A model generated the notes under the pieces. It saw only the letters and a list, made by a program, of their open reading frames with translations, did not search any database and was not told the origin of the DNA. The position numbers and the translations under genes are program-made. Of a stretch of DNA of 5,614 bases, positions 1-5,614 are shown piece after piece. Numbering within the stretch: position 1 is the stretch's first letter; every line of letters begins with the position of its first letter. The stretch is taken from assembly GCA_030601605.1 (NCBI GenBank), contig JAUVTI010000136.1, positions 1 through 5,614 of the forward strand, in the 5' to 3' direction. Origin of the DNA: Gemmatimonadales bacterium (GTDB taxonomy: Bacteria; Gemmatimonadota; Gemmatimonadetes; Gemmatimonadales; GWC2-71-9).

Positions 1-412
1 ACAAGGCGCGCTGCTCTCCGACGACGGTTTGCATGATCTGGCTCATGGCCGTATAGAGGCGGCCGGTGAGCGGAAAGCGCGCCAGCGCCTCGTTCCACAA
101 ATGCAGCAGCTGGCGCCCCGCGGCGAGTTGCACCGCCCACCCCACGAGGAGCACCGTCAACAGCAGGAGCACGAAACCCAACCCCGGGATGCGGAAGCCG
201 ATTGCCGCCCGCAGCGGGTCGCCCAGGATGCTGTCGATGGTGCGGAACATCCACATGAGGACCAGCACGGTCACGCCGACGGGTGCCAGGACGACCAGCC
301 CGGTGAGGAAGTGGCGCCGCAGCCGCCGCGCCCGTTTCTTCACCTCGGGAGGTTGGAGGTTGGGGAACTCTCCGGTCAGGTACTCCTTGATGCGATCGCC
401 CGTCTGCGTCAT
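1..412 (-). CDS. DUF502 family membrane protein (partial, N-terminal 137 residues)
   Basis: I translated this frame by hand from the ATG at 412, which overlaps the stop of protein B as ATGA; the gene continues past the left edge. The product begins MTQTGDRIKEYL, has a very basic stretch (K-K-R-A-R-R-L-R-R) at 25-33, then a hydrophobic helix at about 35-57 starting F-L-T-G-L-V-V-L-A-P. I-P-G-L-G at 75-79 leads a second helix at about 77-98. After this comes G-R-Q-L-L and R-F-P-L-T-G-R-L-Y-T-A-M-S-Q-I-M-Q-T-V. The L-T-G-L-x-V-L-x-P first helix, the I-P-G-L-G second helix and the P-L-x-x-x-Y-x-x-x-x-Q motif after it are typical of DUF502, a widespread two-helix inner-membrane family with no settled biochemical function. 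The positive-inside rule puts the N-terminus in the cytoplasm. Its place at the end of this operon suggests a membrane-linked role alongside the CorC-like pair, but nothing in the sequence shows what it does. Confidence 0.85.
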   Translation of the reverse strand, partial: MTQTGDRIKEYLTGEFPNLQPPEVKKRARRLRRHFLTGLVVLAPVGVTVLVLMWMFRTIDSILGDPLRAAIGFRIPGLGFVLLLLTVLLVGWAVQLAAGRQLLHLWNEALARFPLTGRLYTAMSQIMQTVVGEQRAL

Positions 413-1614
413 GCCGTCTCGCTCCGCACGGGCCGCTCCAACGAGATGCTCGGCACCGGCCCGCGCCGCACCAGCACCCGCTCCAATCGAACCGGCGTTG
501 CCGCCAGAATGTCGAACTCCAGCCCACCGAGCACATAGCGCTCGCCGGTCCGGGGAATGCGGCCGGCAGCCCGGGCCAGCAGCCCTCCTATCGTCTCGGC
601 ATCCTCCGGCAGGGACACCTCGAACCGGGCCGCGATCTCCTCAGTGGGAGTCGCCCCGTTTGCCTCAACCAGGTCCGTGGTGGACCCATTGGAGTACGTG
701 CGCCAATCGTACTCCTCGAAGATCTCTCCCACCAGTTCCTCCAGCAGGTCCTCGAAGGTAACTATGCCCGCGGTGCCCCCGTACTCGTCCAGCGCGACTG
801 CGAACTGGCGCCGCTCGCGCTGCATCTCGAAGAGGAGGTCCGCACACGGCTTCGATCCGGGTGCCGACGTCACGGGCCTGAGCGGCAGCTCCGCTCCGGG
901 CGTCACCTTGAGGAGGTCGAACGCGTAAATCATCCCAACGATATTGTCGAGCGAGTCCCGGTACAGCGGTATGCGCGAATAGCCCGACTCGGAGAACAGG
1001 CGCCCCACCTCATCGAGCGAGGCCCCTTCGCGCACCGCCACGATCTCCGTGCGGGGCGTCATCACCTCCCTGATCGGTCGCTCGCTGAACGCCAGAACCC
1101 CGGCCAGTACGGGCAGCTCATCGCGGTCCAGGTCCTCGTCGCGTTCGCCGCCGCGCAGCCTCGCGTCCAGAGCCGCGCGGGCCCGCGGCTGCAGGGCGCG
1201 CGGGAAGAACGGCGCGAACACCACCGCGAGACGGCGCAGCCACGGGACGGTCCTGCGCACTATGCGCTGCGGCCAGCGCCGTCCCATGGCGCGAGGCACC
1301 GCGTAGACCGCAGTGAGCAGGATGGGCAGTGCAATCAAAGCTACCGCTCCGACTCCCAGGATGGGCGGCAGTCCGTGCACCAGCTCCGCAACGCCGAGCC
1401 CACTCAGGATCACACCGCCCGTCGTGAGCCCGTGAGCCGCCCGGAGGACTCGTCCGGGTGCAGCGAGAAGTACGGCCGCCGCGCCCGCACCGGGCAGTCC
1501 GCCCGTCGCCCAGCGGTAGAGGTGCACCCTCCGTACGGCGGCCGCGCTCACGCCCGCCAGGACGCCGGCGCTCGCCAGCAGCGTGCCTGCCGCGACCAGA
1601 ACCCAGCCGATCAT
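409..1614 (-). CDS. CBS-pair/CorC_HlyC membrane protein B (diverged tandem paralogue)
   Basis: A 401-residue protein with the same architecture as its upstream neighbour. Membrane helices lie at about 4-27, 40-55, 65-80 and 85-107 in the DUF21/CNNM position. The CBS pair spans about 173-300, with V-M-T-P-R-T-E-I, S-R-I-P-L-Y, N-I-V-G-M-I-Y-A-F-D-L, D-E-Y-G-G-T-A-G-I and T-F-E-D-L-L-E-E-L-V-G-E-I. A CorC_HlyC domain runs about 312-385 (E-T-I-G-G-L-L, G-R-I-P-R-T-G-E). The equivalent of the DUF21 G-E-x-x-P-K signature reads V103-Y104-A-V-P107-R108, so the acidic residue is gone, although the following basic stretch resembles DUF21 proteins. Outside the CBS core the two paralogues differ strongly, so the duplication is old. 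They might work as a heterodimer, since CBS modules dimerise; that is inference. Start and stop both lie in ATGA overlaps with the neighbouring genes. Confidence 0.92.
   Translation of the reverse strand: MIGWVLVAAGTLLASAGVLAGVSAAAVRRVHLYRWATGGLPGAGAAAVLLAAPGRVLRAAHGLTTGGVILSGLGVAELVHGLPPILGVGAVALIALPILLTAVYAVPRAMGRRWPQRIVRRTVPWLRRLAVVFAPFFPRALQPRARAALDARLRGGERDEDLDRDELPVLAGVLAFSERPIREVMTPRTEIVAVREGASLDEVGRLFSESGYSRIPLYRDSLDNIVGMIYAFDLLKVTPGAELPLRPVTSAPGSKPCADLLFEMQRERRQFAVALDEYGGTAGIVTFEDLLEELVGEIFEEYDWRTYSNGSTTDLVEANGATPTEEIAARFEVSLPEDAETIGGLLARAAGRIPRTGERYVLGGLEFDILAATPVRLERVLVRRGPVPSISLERPVRSETA
422..425 (-). promoter_or_regulatory. Weak ribosome binding site of the DUF502 gene
   Basis: On the minus strand GGAG lies 9 bases before the ATG at 412, within the end of protein B. 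It is only a four-base match, but the ATGA overlap independently supports this start. Confidence 0.4.
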
Positions 1615-2813
1615 GCGCCCTCCTCCGAGACGGCCTCGGCATCTTCAGGCCGACGCTCGAAGTAGACGCGCCTGATGCGGCGCCGCACGACCTGCTCCAC
1701 CACCACGCGGAACTCGCCCACGCGCAGCTCCTCACCGGGGCGCGGAACCCGTCCGAGCTCGGAGTAGATCAGCCCTCCGACGGTAGTGACCTCCTCATGG
1801 TCGATGTCGACGTGCAGCGCGTCGGAGAGAGTGTCGAGTGAGACGGAGCCGTCCACCCAGAAGCGGTCGTCGCCCTCTGATGTGACGGGAGGCTCCTCCT
1901 CCCGGTCGTACTCGCCGTGAATCTCGCCCACCACTTCCTCGAGGACATCCTCGAGCGTGAGCAGGCCCGACGTGCCGCCGAACTCGTCGACCACGATCGC
2001 CATGTGCGTGGGACCCCGCTGGAAGTCCCTCAGCTGCGCGACCAGCGACTTGGATTCGGGCACGAACGCCGCGGGGCGAACCAGATCCTGCCAGCGCTCC
2101 GGTCGCGGCTCCACGCCGGCCACCGCCGGGGTGAGGTCCTTGGCGTATAACACCCCTACGATGTCGTCGAGATCATCCCCATAGACCGGCAGGCGCGCGT
2201 GCTCGCTGCGCCTGAGCAGATCCACCATCTCGCCCCACTCGGCCTCGGCGTCTATCGCCACCACGTCCAGCCTCGGCGTCATGACCTCGGCAACGTCCGC
2301 GTCCCGCAGTGAAACCACGCCGGCGAGCATGTCACGCTCGTCCGAAGCCAGCGGCTCGTCGCGCGGCACCTGCGGGGGAAACAGGAGCGCCAACCCACGC
2401 TCCAGTGCCGCGACGAGCCCGATCAGTGGTTTGAACGGCGCCAGGCTGCGGCGCGCTACGCGCGCCGCCGCGGCCGCGAGCTGCGGGAGTAGCACACCAG
2501 CCCCGCGCGGCAGGGCGTCTGCAAGCACGTACAGCAGCGCACCGGTCACCGCCACAGTCAGCGCCGCCTCCAGAGGCGGCCGTAGCCACCATTCCACTGC
2601 GTAGGATGCCGATACGCCCGCCACCATCAGCAGGGCCAGCCGGCCCACCTCGATCGCTCGATACAGGGGCACGGCCTGCCCCGGGGCGGTCGGTGGGTCG
2701 CCCAGAGCGCGCACCAGGGTCGGCGCCTCCTCCGCCAGCACCAGGAGTCCGGCCCACAGTGCGGCCATGAGCGCAACGAGCAGCGCCGCGTAGGTCATCG
2801 CCGCCACACTCAT
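1611..2813 (-). CDS. CBS-pair/CorC_HlyC membrane protein A (CNNM/YbeX-like)
   Basis: A 400-residue member of the CorC/HlyC/CNNM superfamily, proteins linked to Mg2+/Co2+ transport or resistance and, for E. coli YbeX, to ribosome metabolism. Domains in order: a short hydrophobic N-terminal region with helices at about 6-26, 55-72 and 81-98, in the place of the DUF21/CNNM domain; a linker; two CBS motifs at about 172-300, including V-M-T-P-R-L-D-V, A-R-L-P-V-Y, D-I-V-G-V-L-Y-A-K-D-L, V-D-E-F-G-G-T-S-G and T-L-E-D-V-L-E-E-V-V-G-E-I; then a CorC_HlyC domain at about 315-386 (W-V-D-G-S-V-S-L, T-V-G-G-L-I-Y, L-G-R-V-P-R-P-G-E). The DUF21 signature G-E-x-x-P-K is reduced to A98-D99-A-L-P102-R103. 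I chose the ATG at 2813 because of its ATGA overlap and Shine-Dalgarno; the ATG at 2864 would add 17 charged residues before the first membrane helix. Transport activity is not established. Confidence 0.92.
   Translation of the reverse strand: MSVAAMTYAALLVALMAALWAGLLVLAEEAPTLVRALGDPPTAPGQAVPLYRAIEVGRLALLMVAGVSASYAVEWWLRPPLEAALTVAVTGALLYVLADALPRGAGVLLPQLAAAAARVARRSLAPFKPLIGLVAALERGLALLFPPQVPRDEPLASDERDMLAGVVSLRDADVAEVMTPRLDVVAIDAEAEWGEMVDLLRRSEHARLPVYGDDLDDIVGVLYAKDLTPAVAGVEPRPERWQDLVRPAAFVPESKSLVAQLRDFQRGPTHMAIVVDEFGGTSGLLTLEDVLEEVVGEIHGEYDREEEPPVTSEGDDRFWVDGSVSLDTLSDALHVDIDHEEVTTVGGLIYSELGRVPRPGEELRVGEFRVVVEQVVRRRIRRVYFERRPEDAEAVSEEGA
1618..1626 (-). promoter_or_regulatory. Strong ribosome binding site of CBS/CorC protein B
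   Basis: On the minus strand GGAGGAGGG lies within the last codons of protein A, with its GGAGG core 7 bases from the ATG at 1614. It is the best Shine-Dalgarno in the window and confirms that start. Confidence 0.7.
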
Positions 2814-3286
2814 CCACCTCTCCCGCTCGAGATCTCGCGCACGTATCGCTCCTGCCTCCGCCACATTGCCGAGCCACTCCTGCCCTTCCCCTCCGGGTGC
2901 TCGTGGCCGAGCACGTGAAGAATGCCGTGGACCACCAGTCGGAGGACCTCCTCACGCTCGGGGACGCCGGCGGCGAGAGCCGACCGGCGCGCCACGCTGG
3001 GACAGACGTAGACGTCGCCCGCCACGGTTCCCAGGTGCTCCAGCGGGAACGCGATCACGTCGGTCGCCCTGTCGCGGCCCAGCGCTCTCCGGTTGAGGCC
3101 GCGCATGCGGGGACCCGAGAGGAACGTGATACTGATCGCCGCCCCTGCGACGCCCTCACCGTCCAGCACGGCATTCGCCCACTGGCGCACCGTCGCAGCC
3201 GCCGGGGTGCCGGCTGCTCCGGTGTCCGCCACCCGGAGATCACGCCTGGGTGGACGACGCTTCCCAGTCCGCGCCGATGCCGCCAC
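2810..3286 (-). CDS. ybeY: YbeY, endoribonuclease for rRNA maturation
   Basis: Zinc-dependent endoribonuclease involved in 16S rRNA 3'-end maturation and ribosome quality control; cytoplasmic. Numbered from the GTG at 3286 (158 residues), the metal site H-G-I-L-H-V-L-G-H-E-H supplies H120, H124 and H130. Upstream are the family motifs L-N-R-R-A-L-G, T-D-V-I-A-F-P (usual form TDVLSFP) and G-D-V-Y-V. After the metal site comes H-P-E-G-K-G-R, then M-W-R-R-Q-E. The usual aspartate in the D-H pair is glutamate here, a conservative change. The start is uncertain. ATG at 3346 would overlap pgpH by 107 bases. GTG at 3286 overlaps it by 47 and keeps the first beta strand (D-L-R-V-A-D, aligning with DLQLAC of E. 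coli YbeY). GTG at 3232 avoids overlap but cuts that strand. None has a clear ribosome binding site. The TGA forms an ATGA overlap with the next gene. PhoH encoded two genes upstream is YbeY's usual partner. Function is firm; the N-terminus is not. Confidence 0.9.
   Translation of the reverse strand: MAASARTGKRRPPRRDLRVADTGAAGTPAAATVRQWANAVLDGEGVAGAAISITFLSGPRMRGLNRRALGRDRATDVIAFPLEHLGTVAGDVYVCPSVARRSALAAGVPEREEVLRLVVHGILHVLGHEHPEGKGRSGSAMWRRQERYVREISSGRGG
2817..2824 (-). promoter_or_regulatory. Ribosome binding site deciding the start of CBS/CorC protein A
   Basis: On the minus strand GGGAGAGG lies just upstream of the ATG at 2813; its GGGAG part is 6 bases from the start codon. Together with the ATGA overlap on the ybeY stop, it favours 2813 over the upstream in-frame ATG at 2864. 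Confidence 0.6.
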
Positions 3287-5447
3287 TCGCCGCCGGGTAG
3301 TCGATGCGGTTGTGGTGAGCGCCCCCGAGCACTCGCACGAACTCATCGCGAGTTTGCGCCAACTGCTCGAGGGTGAGGGGTGCTTCGTCGAGCTGACCCG
3401 CGTCGATCCGCTTGCGGATGATGTAGTCGATCGCGTCGCTCAGCCTCTCGGGCGACGGATCGTCCAGCACCCTCACCGCTGCTTCGACCCCATCGGCCAG
3501 CATCGCGACGGCCGTCTCGATCGAGCGCGGCTTCGGGCCCGGGTAGCGATAGTCCGCCGGATCGATCTCGGTATCGTGCCCTCGGTTGCGGGCCCGCTCC
3601 AGGAAGTACGTGATTTCCATCGAGCCGTGATGCTCCGGTATGAACGACTTTACGACCGGAGGCAGCTTGGCCCCTTCGGCCAGCGCGATGCCGTCTCGCA
3701 CGTGGTTCCTGATTATGCCCGCAGACACTTCCGGCTTGAGCTTGTCGTGCGGGTTCGCTCCCTGGCTCTGGTTCTCGACGAAGTACTGCGGCTTCTTGAG
3801 CTTCCCCACATCGTGGTAGTAGCAACCCACGCGCGCCAGAAGGCCGTTTGCGCCGATCGCGTTGCACGCGGCCTCGCTCAGGTTGGCCATGGCGCTGCTG
3901 TGGGCGTACGTACCCGGCGTTTCCGTGGCCAGCCGCCTGAGGAGAGGTCGGTTCGGGTCGGACAGCTCGAGCAGCGTCAGGTTGGTCGTGACGCCCGTGA
4001 TCGACTCCGCGACCGGAAGCAGTGTGGAGGCGAGCGCCGCCGAGGCGAGGGCGTTGAGGCCGCCGCGCAGCCCGGTGAATCCCAGATCGATCCACGACCC
4101 GTCCGCCCGCAGCTCCACCGCAACCCCCGCCAGCAGATACGCGCCCGCTACGGCGGCCGTCGCCGCCAGGAACTGGTTGCGCCGCCGGATGGAGCGAACC
4201 GACACCGCCGCGGCGACACCGCCCACGAGCGCGAAGAGCAGCGCATCCACCTCGTTGTAAACGGTCTGCGAGGCGATGAGCACCGCCAGCACCATTGCTG
4301 CCACCATCGCCACCCGTCCGCGGAAGAGCACCGTGATCAACATGGCGGCGAACGGAATCGGGATCAGCTCCGGGGCGTCCGAGATGAACCGGAGGCTCAC
4401 CGACGCGCCCACGATCACAACGGCAAACAGCAGCGTCAGCACCAACATGTGCCGGATCGCTCTGTACGTGTCCGGGCGGTACAGCATGATCAGCAGCCAG
4501 AACACACTGATAACCAGCGCATTGGCGAGGATCTGCCCGATGCTGCCGAACAGGCTCCTCCCGCCGGCGCCGAGCTGGAACTGCCCCGCCCTGAGCGCGG
4601 CGAGCCGGTCACGCGACTGCTGGGTGACCACTTCGTTGGCGTGGATGATGCGCTCGTTCGCACGCACCTGGTCCTTCACCAGAATGACGCTCTCACGCAG
4701 TTCCCGCCGCCGCTGTTCGTACTCCGCCGTGTTGGCAACGAGCGTCGGTCGGGACAACCCGAGGATGAGCTTTACGAACACCTGGTTGGAGAGCGTCGGG
4801 TCCCCGTCCGGCTGGAGCGCCTCGCGAGAATCCATGAAGCGCTCCCACGTCATCAGGGTGTCGCGCCGCGCCACCGCCTCCCGGTCGCCGCGCCGCACCA
4901 CGACCTCGGGCGTGACTTCCTCCTCCAGCGTTCCCATTGCGGCTACACCGCGCGGGAGCTGCCGCCGGAACAGGGTGCGCAGCGCCCGGTAGTACTGTGC
5001 CAGTCGCCCGCCTTCCTGGAGGTACTGCGCCTCTTCCGTCGTGAGCGCCACGCCGGCCGCCTGGGCGACGGCCACGAAGCTGTCGGGATCCGTCACGGCA
5101 TCGAGGACCGCGAACATCGAATCCGTCGCGCCGAGCACGCTGTCGAGGACGTCACGCCGGTACTCGTAGATGGGCCGCGCGGTAGCCTCGAGCTGCAGCG
5201 CCTCCCGTTCGACCTCCGCCGCCGACTTGGGGACCTCGAACGCGAACGGGGCGATGACCTCCTGCTGCGAGACGTCGCCCACGTCCGGCACCTGGCCCCC
5301 GAAGCCCGCGGCGCCGGGAAACAGCAGGTAGGTGAGGATGGCCAGCCCGAGCAGCAGACCCCATCGCGCGGCGTGAAACGCCACCGCACCGGGGAGGCGG
5401 CTCGGCGTGAGCTCCAGGTTCAGCGAGAGTCGAGATCGCCGGCTCAT
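3240..5447 (-). CDS. pgpH: 7TM-HD (PgpH/YqfF) family cyclic-di-AMP phosphodiesterase
   Basis: A 735-residue integral membrane protein. Family members hydrolyse the second messenger c-di-AMP to pApA with a cytoplasmic HD domain. Visible architecture: a short basic cytoplasmic N-terminus; one transmembrane helix at about 27-44; a large extracytoplasmic 7TMR-HDED domain at about 50-300, with R-A-N-E-R-I-I and N-E-V-V-T-Q near its end as in the family; a multi-span hydrophobic region at about 303-480; then the HD domain at about 490-715. The HD metal ligands all appear present: H516 (T-Y-A-H-S-S), H545-D546 (HDVGK), H582 (N-H-V-R-D-G), H606-H607 (P-E-H-H-G) and D652 (A-D-G-V-E-A-A). The family HD context Y-Y-H-D-V-G-K-L-K-K-P-Q-Y-F-V-E-N-Q and the C-terminal H-H-N-R-I-D-Y-P are intact. 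Length is normal for PgpH. The ATG is supported by a good Shine-Dalgarno and an ATGA overlap with phoH. c-di-AMP as substrate is inferred from family; no synthase is visible here. Confidence 0.95.
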   Translation of the reverse strand: MSRRSRLSLNLELTPSRLPGAVAFHAARWGLLLGLAILTYLLFPGAAGFGGQVPDVGDVSQQEVIAPFAFEVPKSAAEVEREALQLEATARPIYEYRRDVLDSVLGATDSMFAVLDAVTDPDSFVAVAQAAGVALTTEEAQYLQEGGRLAQYYRALRTLFRRQLPRGVAAMGTLEEEVTPEVVVRRGDREAVARRDTLMTWERFMDSREALQPDGDPTLSNQVFVKLILGLSRPTLVANTAEYEQRRRELRESVILVKDQVRANERIIHANEVVTQQSRDRLAALRAGQFQLGAGGRSLFGSIGQILANALVISVFWLLIMLYRPDTYRAIRHMLVLTLLFAVVIVGASVSLRFISDAPELIPIPFAAMLITVLFRGRVAMVAAMVLAVLIASQTVYNEVDALLFALVGGVAAAVSVRSIRRRNQFLAATAAVAGAYLLAGVAVELRADGSWIDLGFTGLRGGLNALASAALASTLLPVAESITGVTTNLTLLELSDPNRPLLRRLATETPGTYAHSSAMANLSEAACNAIGANGLLARVGCYYHDVGKLKKPQYFVENQSQGANPHDKLKPEVSAGIIRNHVRDGIALAEGAKLPPVVKSFIPEHHGSMEITYFLERARNRGHDTEIDPADYRYPGPKPRSIETAVAMLADGVEAAVRVLDDPSPERLSDAIDYIIRKRIDAGQLDEAPLTLEQLAQTRDEFVRVLGGAHHNRIDYPAASGGIGADWEASSTQA

Positions 5448-5614
5448 GCGTTGTCGTCCTCCCTGTAGGCGCGGATGATCTCCCGAACCAACCGGTGTCG
5501 CACCACGTCGTCTTCCTCCAGGTAGCAGAACGCCACGCCATCGATGCCCGGCAGTATGCGCTCCACCTGCAGCAGCCCGGACTCCTCGCGGCTGGGAAGG
5601 TCCACCTGTGTCTT
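5444..5614 (-). CDS. phoH: PhoH-family ATPase, C-terminal end only (partial)
   Basis: The last 56 residues plus stop of a protein whose start lies beyond the right edge. I translated it directly. It begins KTQVDLP and continues SGLLQVERILPGIDGVAF, then DDVVRHRLVREIIRAY and a short acidic tail ending DDNA. This matches the C-terminus of PhoH/YbeZ proteins: the T-Q-x-D-L-P strand, the S-G-L helix, a G-x-x-F strand, and the D-V-V-R-H-x-L-V-x-x-I-x-x-A-Y helix that closes the RecA-like ATPase core. The Walker A and B motifs are outside the window. PhoH/YbeZ is a cytoplasmic P-loop NTPase, associated with RNA helicase-like activity and a partner of YbeY in other bacteria. Its TGA overlaps the ATG of the next gene (ATGA), so the two are probably co-transcribed and translationally coupled. 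Family identity is firm; in-vivo role is inferred from homologues. Confidence 0.9.
   Translation of the reverse strand, partial: KTQVDLPSREESGLLQVERILPGIDGVAFCYLEEDDVVRHRLVREIIRAYREDDNA
5458..5464 (-). promoter_or_regulatory. Ribosome binding site of the pgpH-like gene
   Basis: On the minus strand AGGGAGG lies 10 bases upstream of the ATG at 5447, inside the end of the phoH reading frame. It supports that ATG as the true start and, with the ATGA overlap, suggests re-initiation by ribosomes finishing phoH. Confidence 0.7.

Noticed and set aside
29..761. Overlapping plus-strand open frames opposite the DUF502 and CBS/CorC B genes.
   Set aside because: Low-complexity Arg/Pro/Ser-rich translations with no recognisable motif; shadows of conserved minus-strand genes.
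1118..1735. A 205-codon minus-strand frame in a different frame from the CBS/CorC genes, and a similar one at 2332-2955.
   Set aside because: Ala/Arg/Gly-rich alternative-frame translations that cross the junctions of real genes. They do not continue any conserved domain, so they are not evidence of a frameshift.
2813..2864. Upstream ATG at 2864 as the start of CBS/CorC protein A.
   Set aside because: It would extend 51 bases into ybeY and add a charged leader. The ATG at 2813 has both a Shine-Dalgarno and an ATGA overlap.
3055..3243. A 62-codon minus-strand frame starting at the GTG that overlaps the pgpH stop.
   Set aside because: No recognisable motif, and it lies wholly within ybeY. It matters only as a hint that the ybeY start may be shifted by one base, reported as a finding.
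3093..5468. A 791-codon open frame on the plus strand, rich in His, Arg and Gln, lying opposite the pgpH-like gene.
   Set aside because: It mirrors the pgpH frame: antisense of hydrophobic GTG/CTG/ATG codons yields His/Gln runs, and high GC removes stops. There is no domain, ribosome binding site or family resemblance, whereas the opposite strand encodes a complete conserved enzyme.
1..5614. Possible mobile element, toxin-antitoxin, CRISPR, riboswitch or terminator structures.
   Set aside because: There is no intergenic space beyond a few bases, I saw no direct or inverted repeats by eye, and all frames are accounted for by conserved genes.

Overview
The window is a single, tightly packed block of protein-coding genes, all transcribed from the minus strand (right to left). 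GC content is high. There is no gap between genes longer than a few bases, and I see no RNA gene, mobile element, repeat array, CRISPR or phage signature. In transcription order it holds: the 3' end of a PhoH-family ATPase gene; a complete 7TM-HD (PgpH/YqfF) cyclic-dinucleotide phosphodiesterase; the rRNA maturation endonuclease YbeY; two tandem, diverged CBS-pair/CorC_HlyC membrane proteins; and the 5' part of a DUF502 membrane protein that runs off the left edge.

The order phoH - pgpH(yqfF) - ybeY - corC-like combines two classic arrangements: the phoH-yqfF-ybeY cluster of Gram-positive bacteria, and the ybeZ-ybeY-ybeX cluster of Proteobacteria. High GC, the YbeY C-terminal signature (GHEHPEG followed by MWRRQE), tandem CorC-like genes and a nearby DUF502 gene remind me of Gemmatimonadota. 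That placement rests on memory of family sequences and is an inference.

Layout: 5614-5444, PhoH C-terminus; 5447-3240, PgpH-like; about 3286-2810, YbeY; 2813-1611, CBS/CorC protein A; 1614-409, CBS/CorC protein B; 412-1, DUF502 N-terminal 137 residues. Four of the five junctions are 4-base ATGA overlaps, in which the stop of one gene lies within the start of the next. Three of those starts have clear Shine-Dalgarno sequences inside the upstream gene. The exception is pgpH-ybeY, where the start is ambiguous and an out-of-frame GTGA sits exactly where a coupled start would be expected.

Functionally the block links RNA metabolism (PhoH and YbeY, known partners in other bacteria) to the membrane and probably to c-di-AMP turnover (PgpH) and ion-related or ribosome-related CBS proteins (CorC/YbeX family). 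This looks like conserved housekeeping DNA rather than an accessory island. I found no convincing new system. The points most worth checking are the degenerate transmembrane signature of the two CorC paralogues, the odd ybeY start, and what c-di-AMP signalling means in this lineage.
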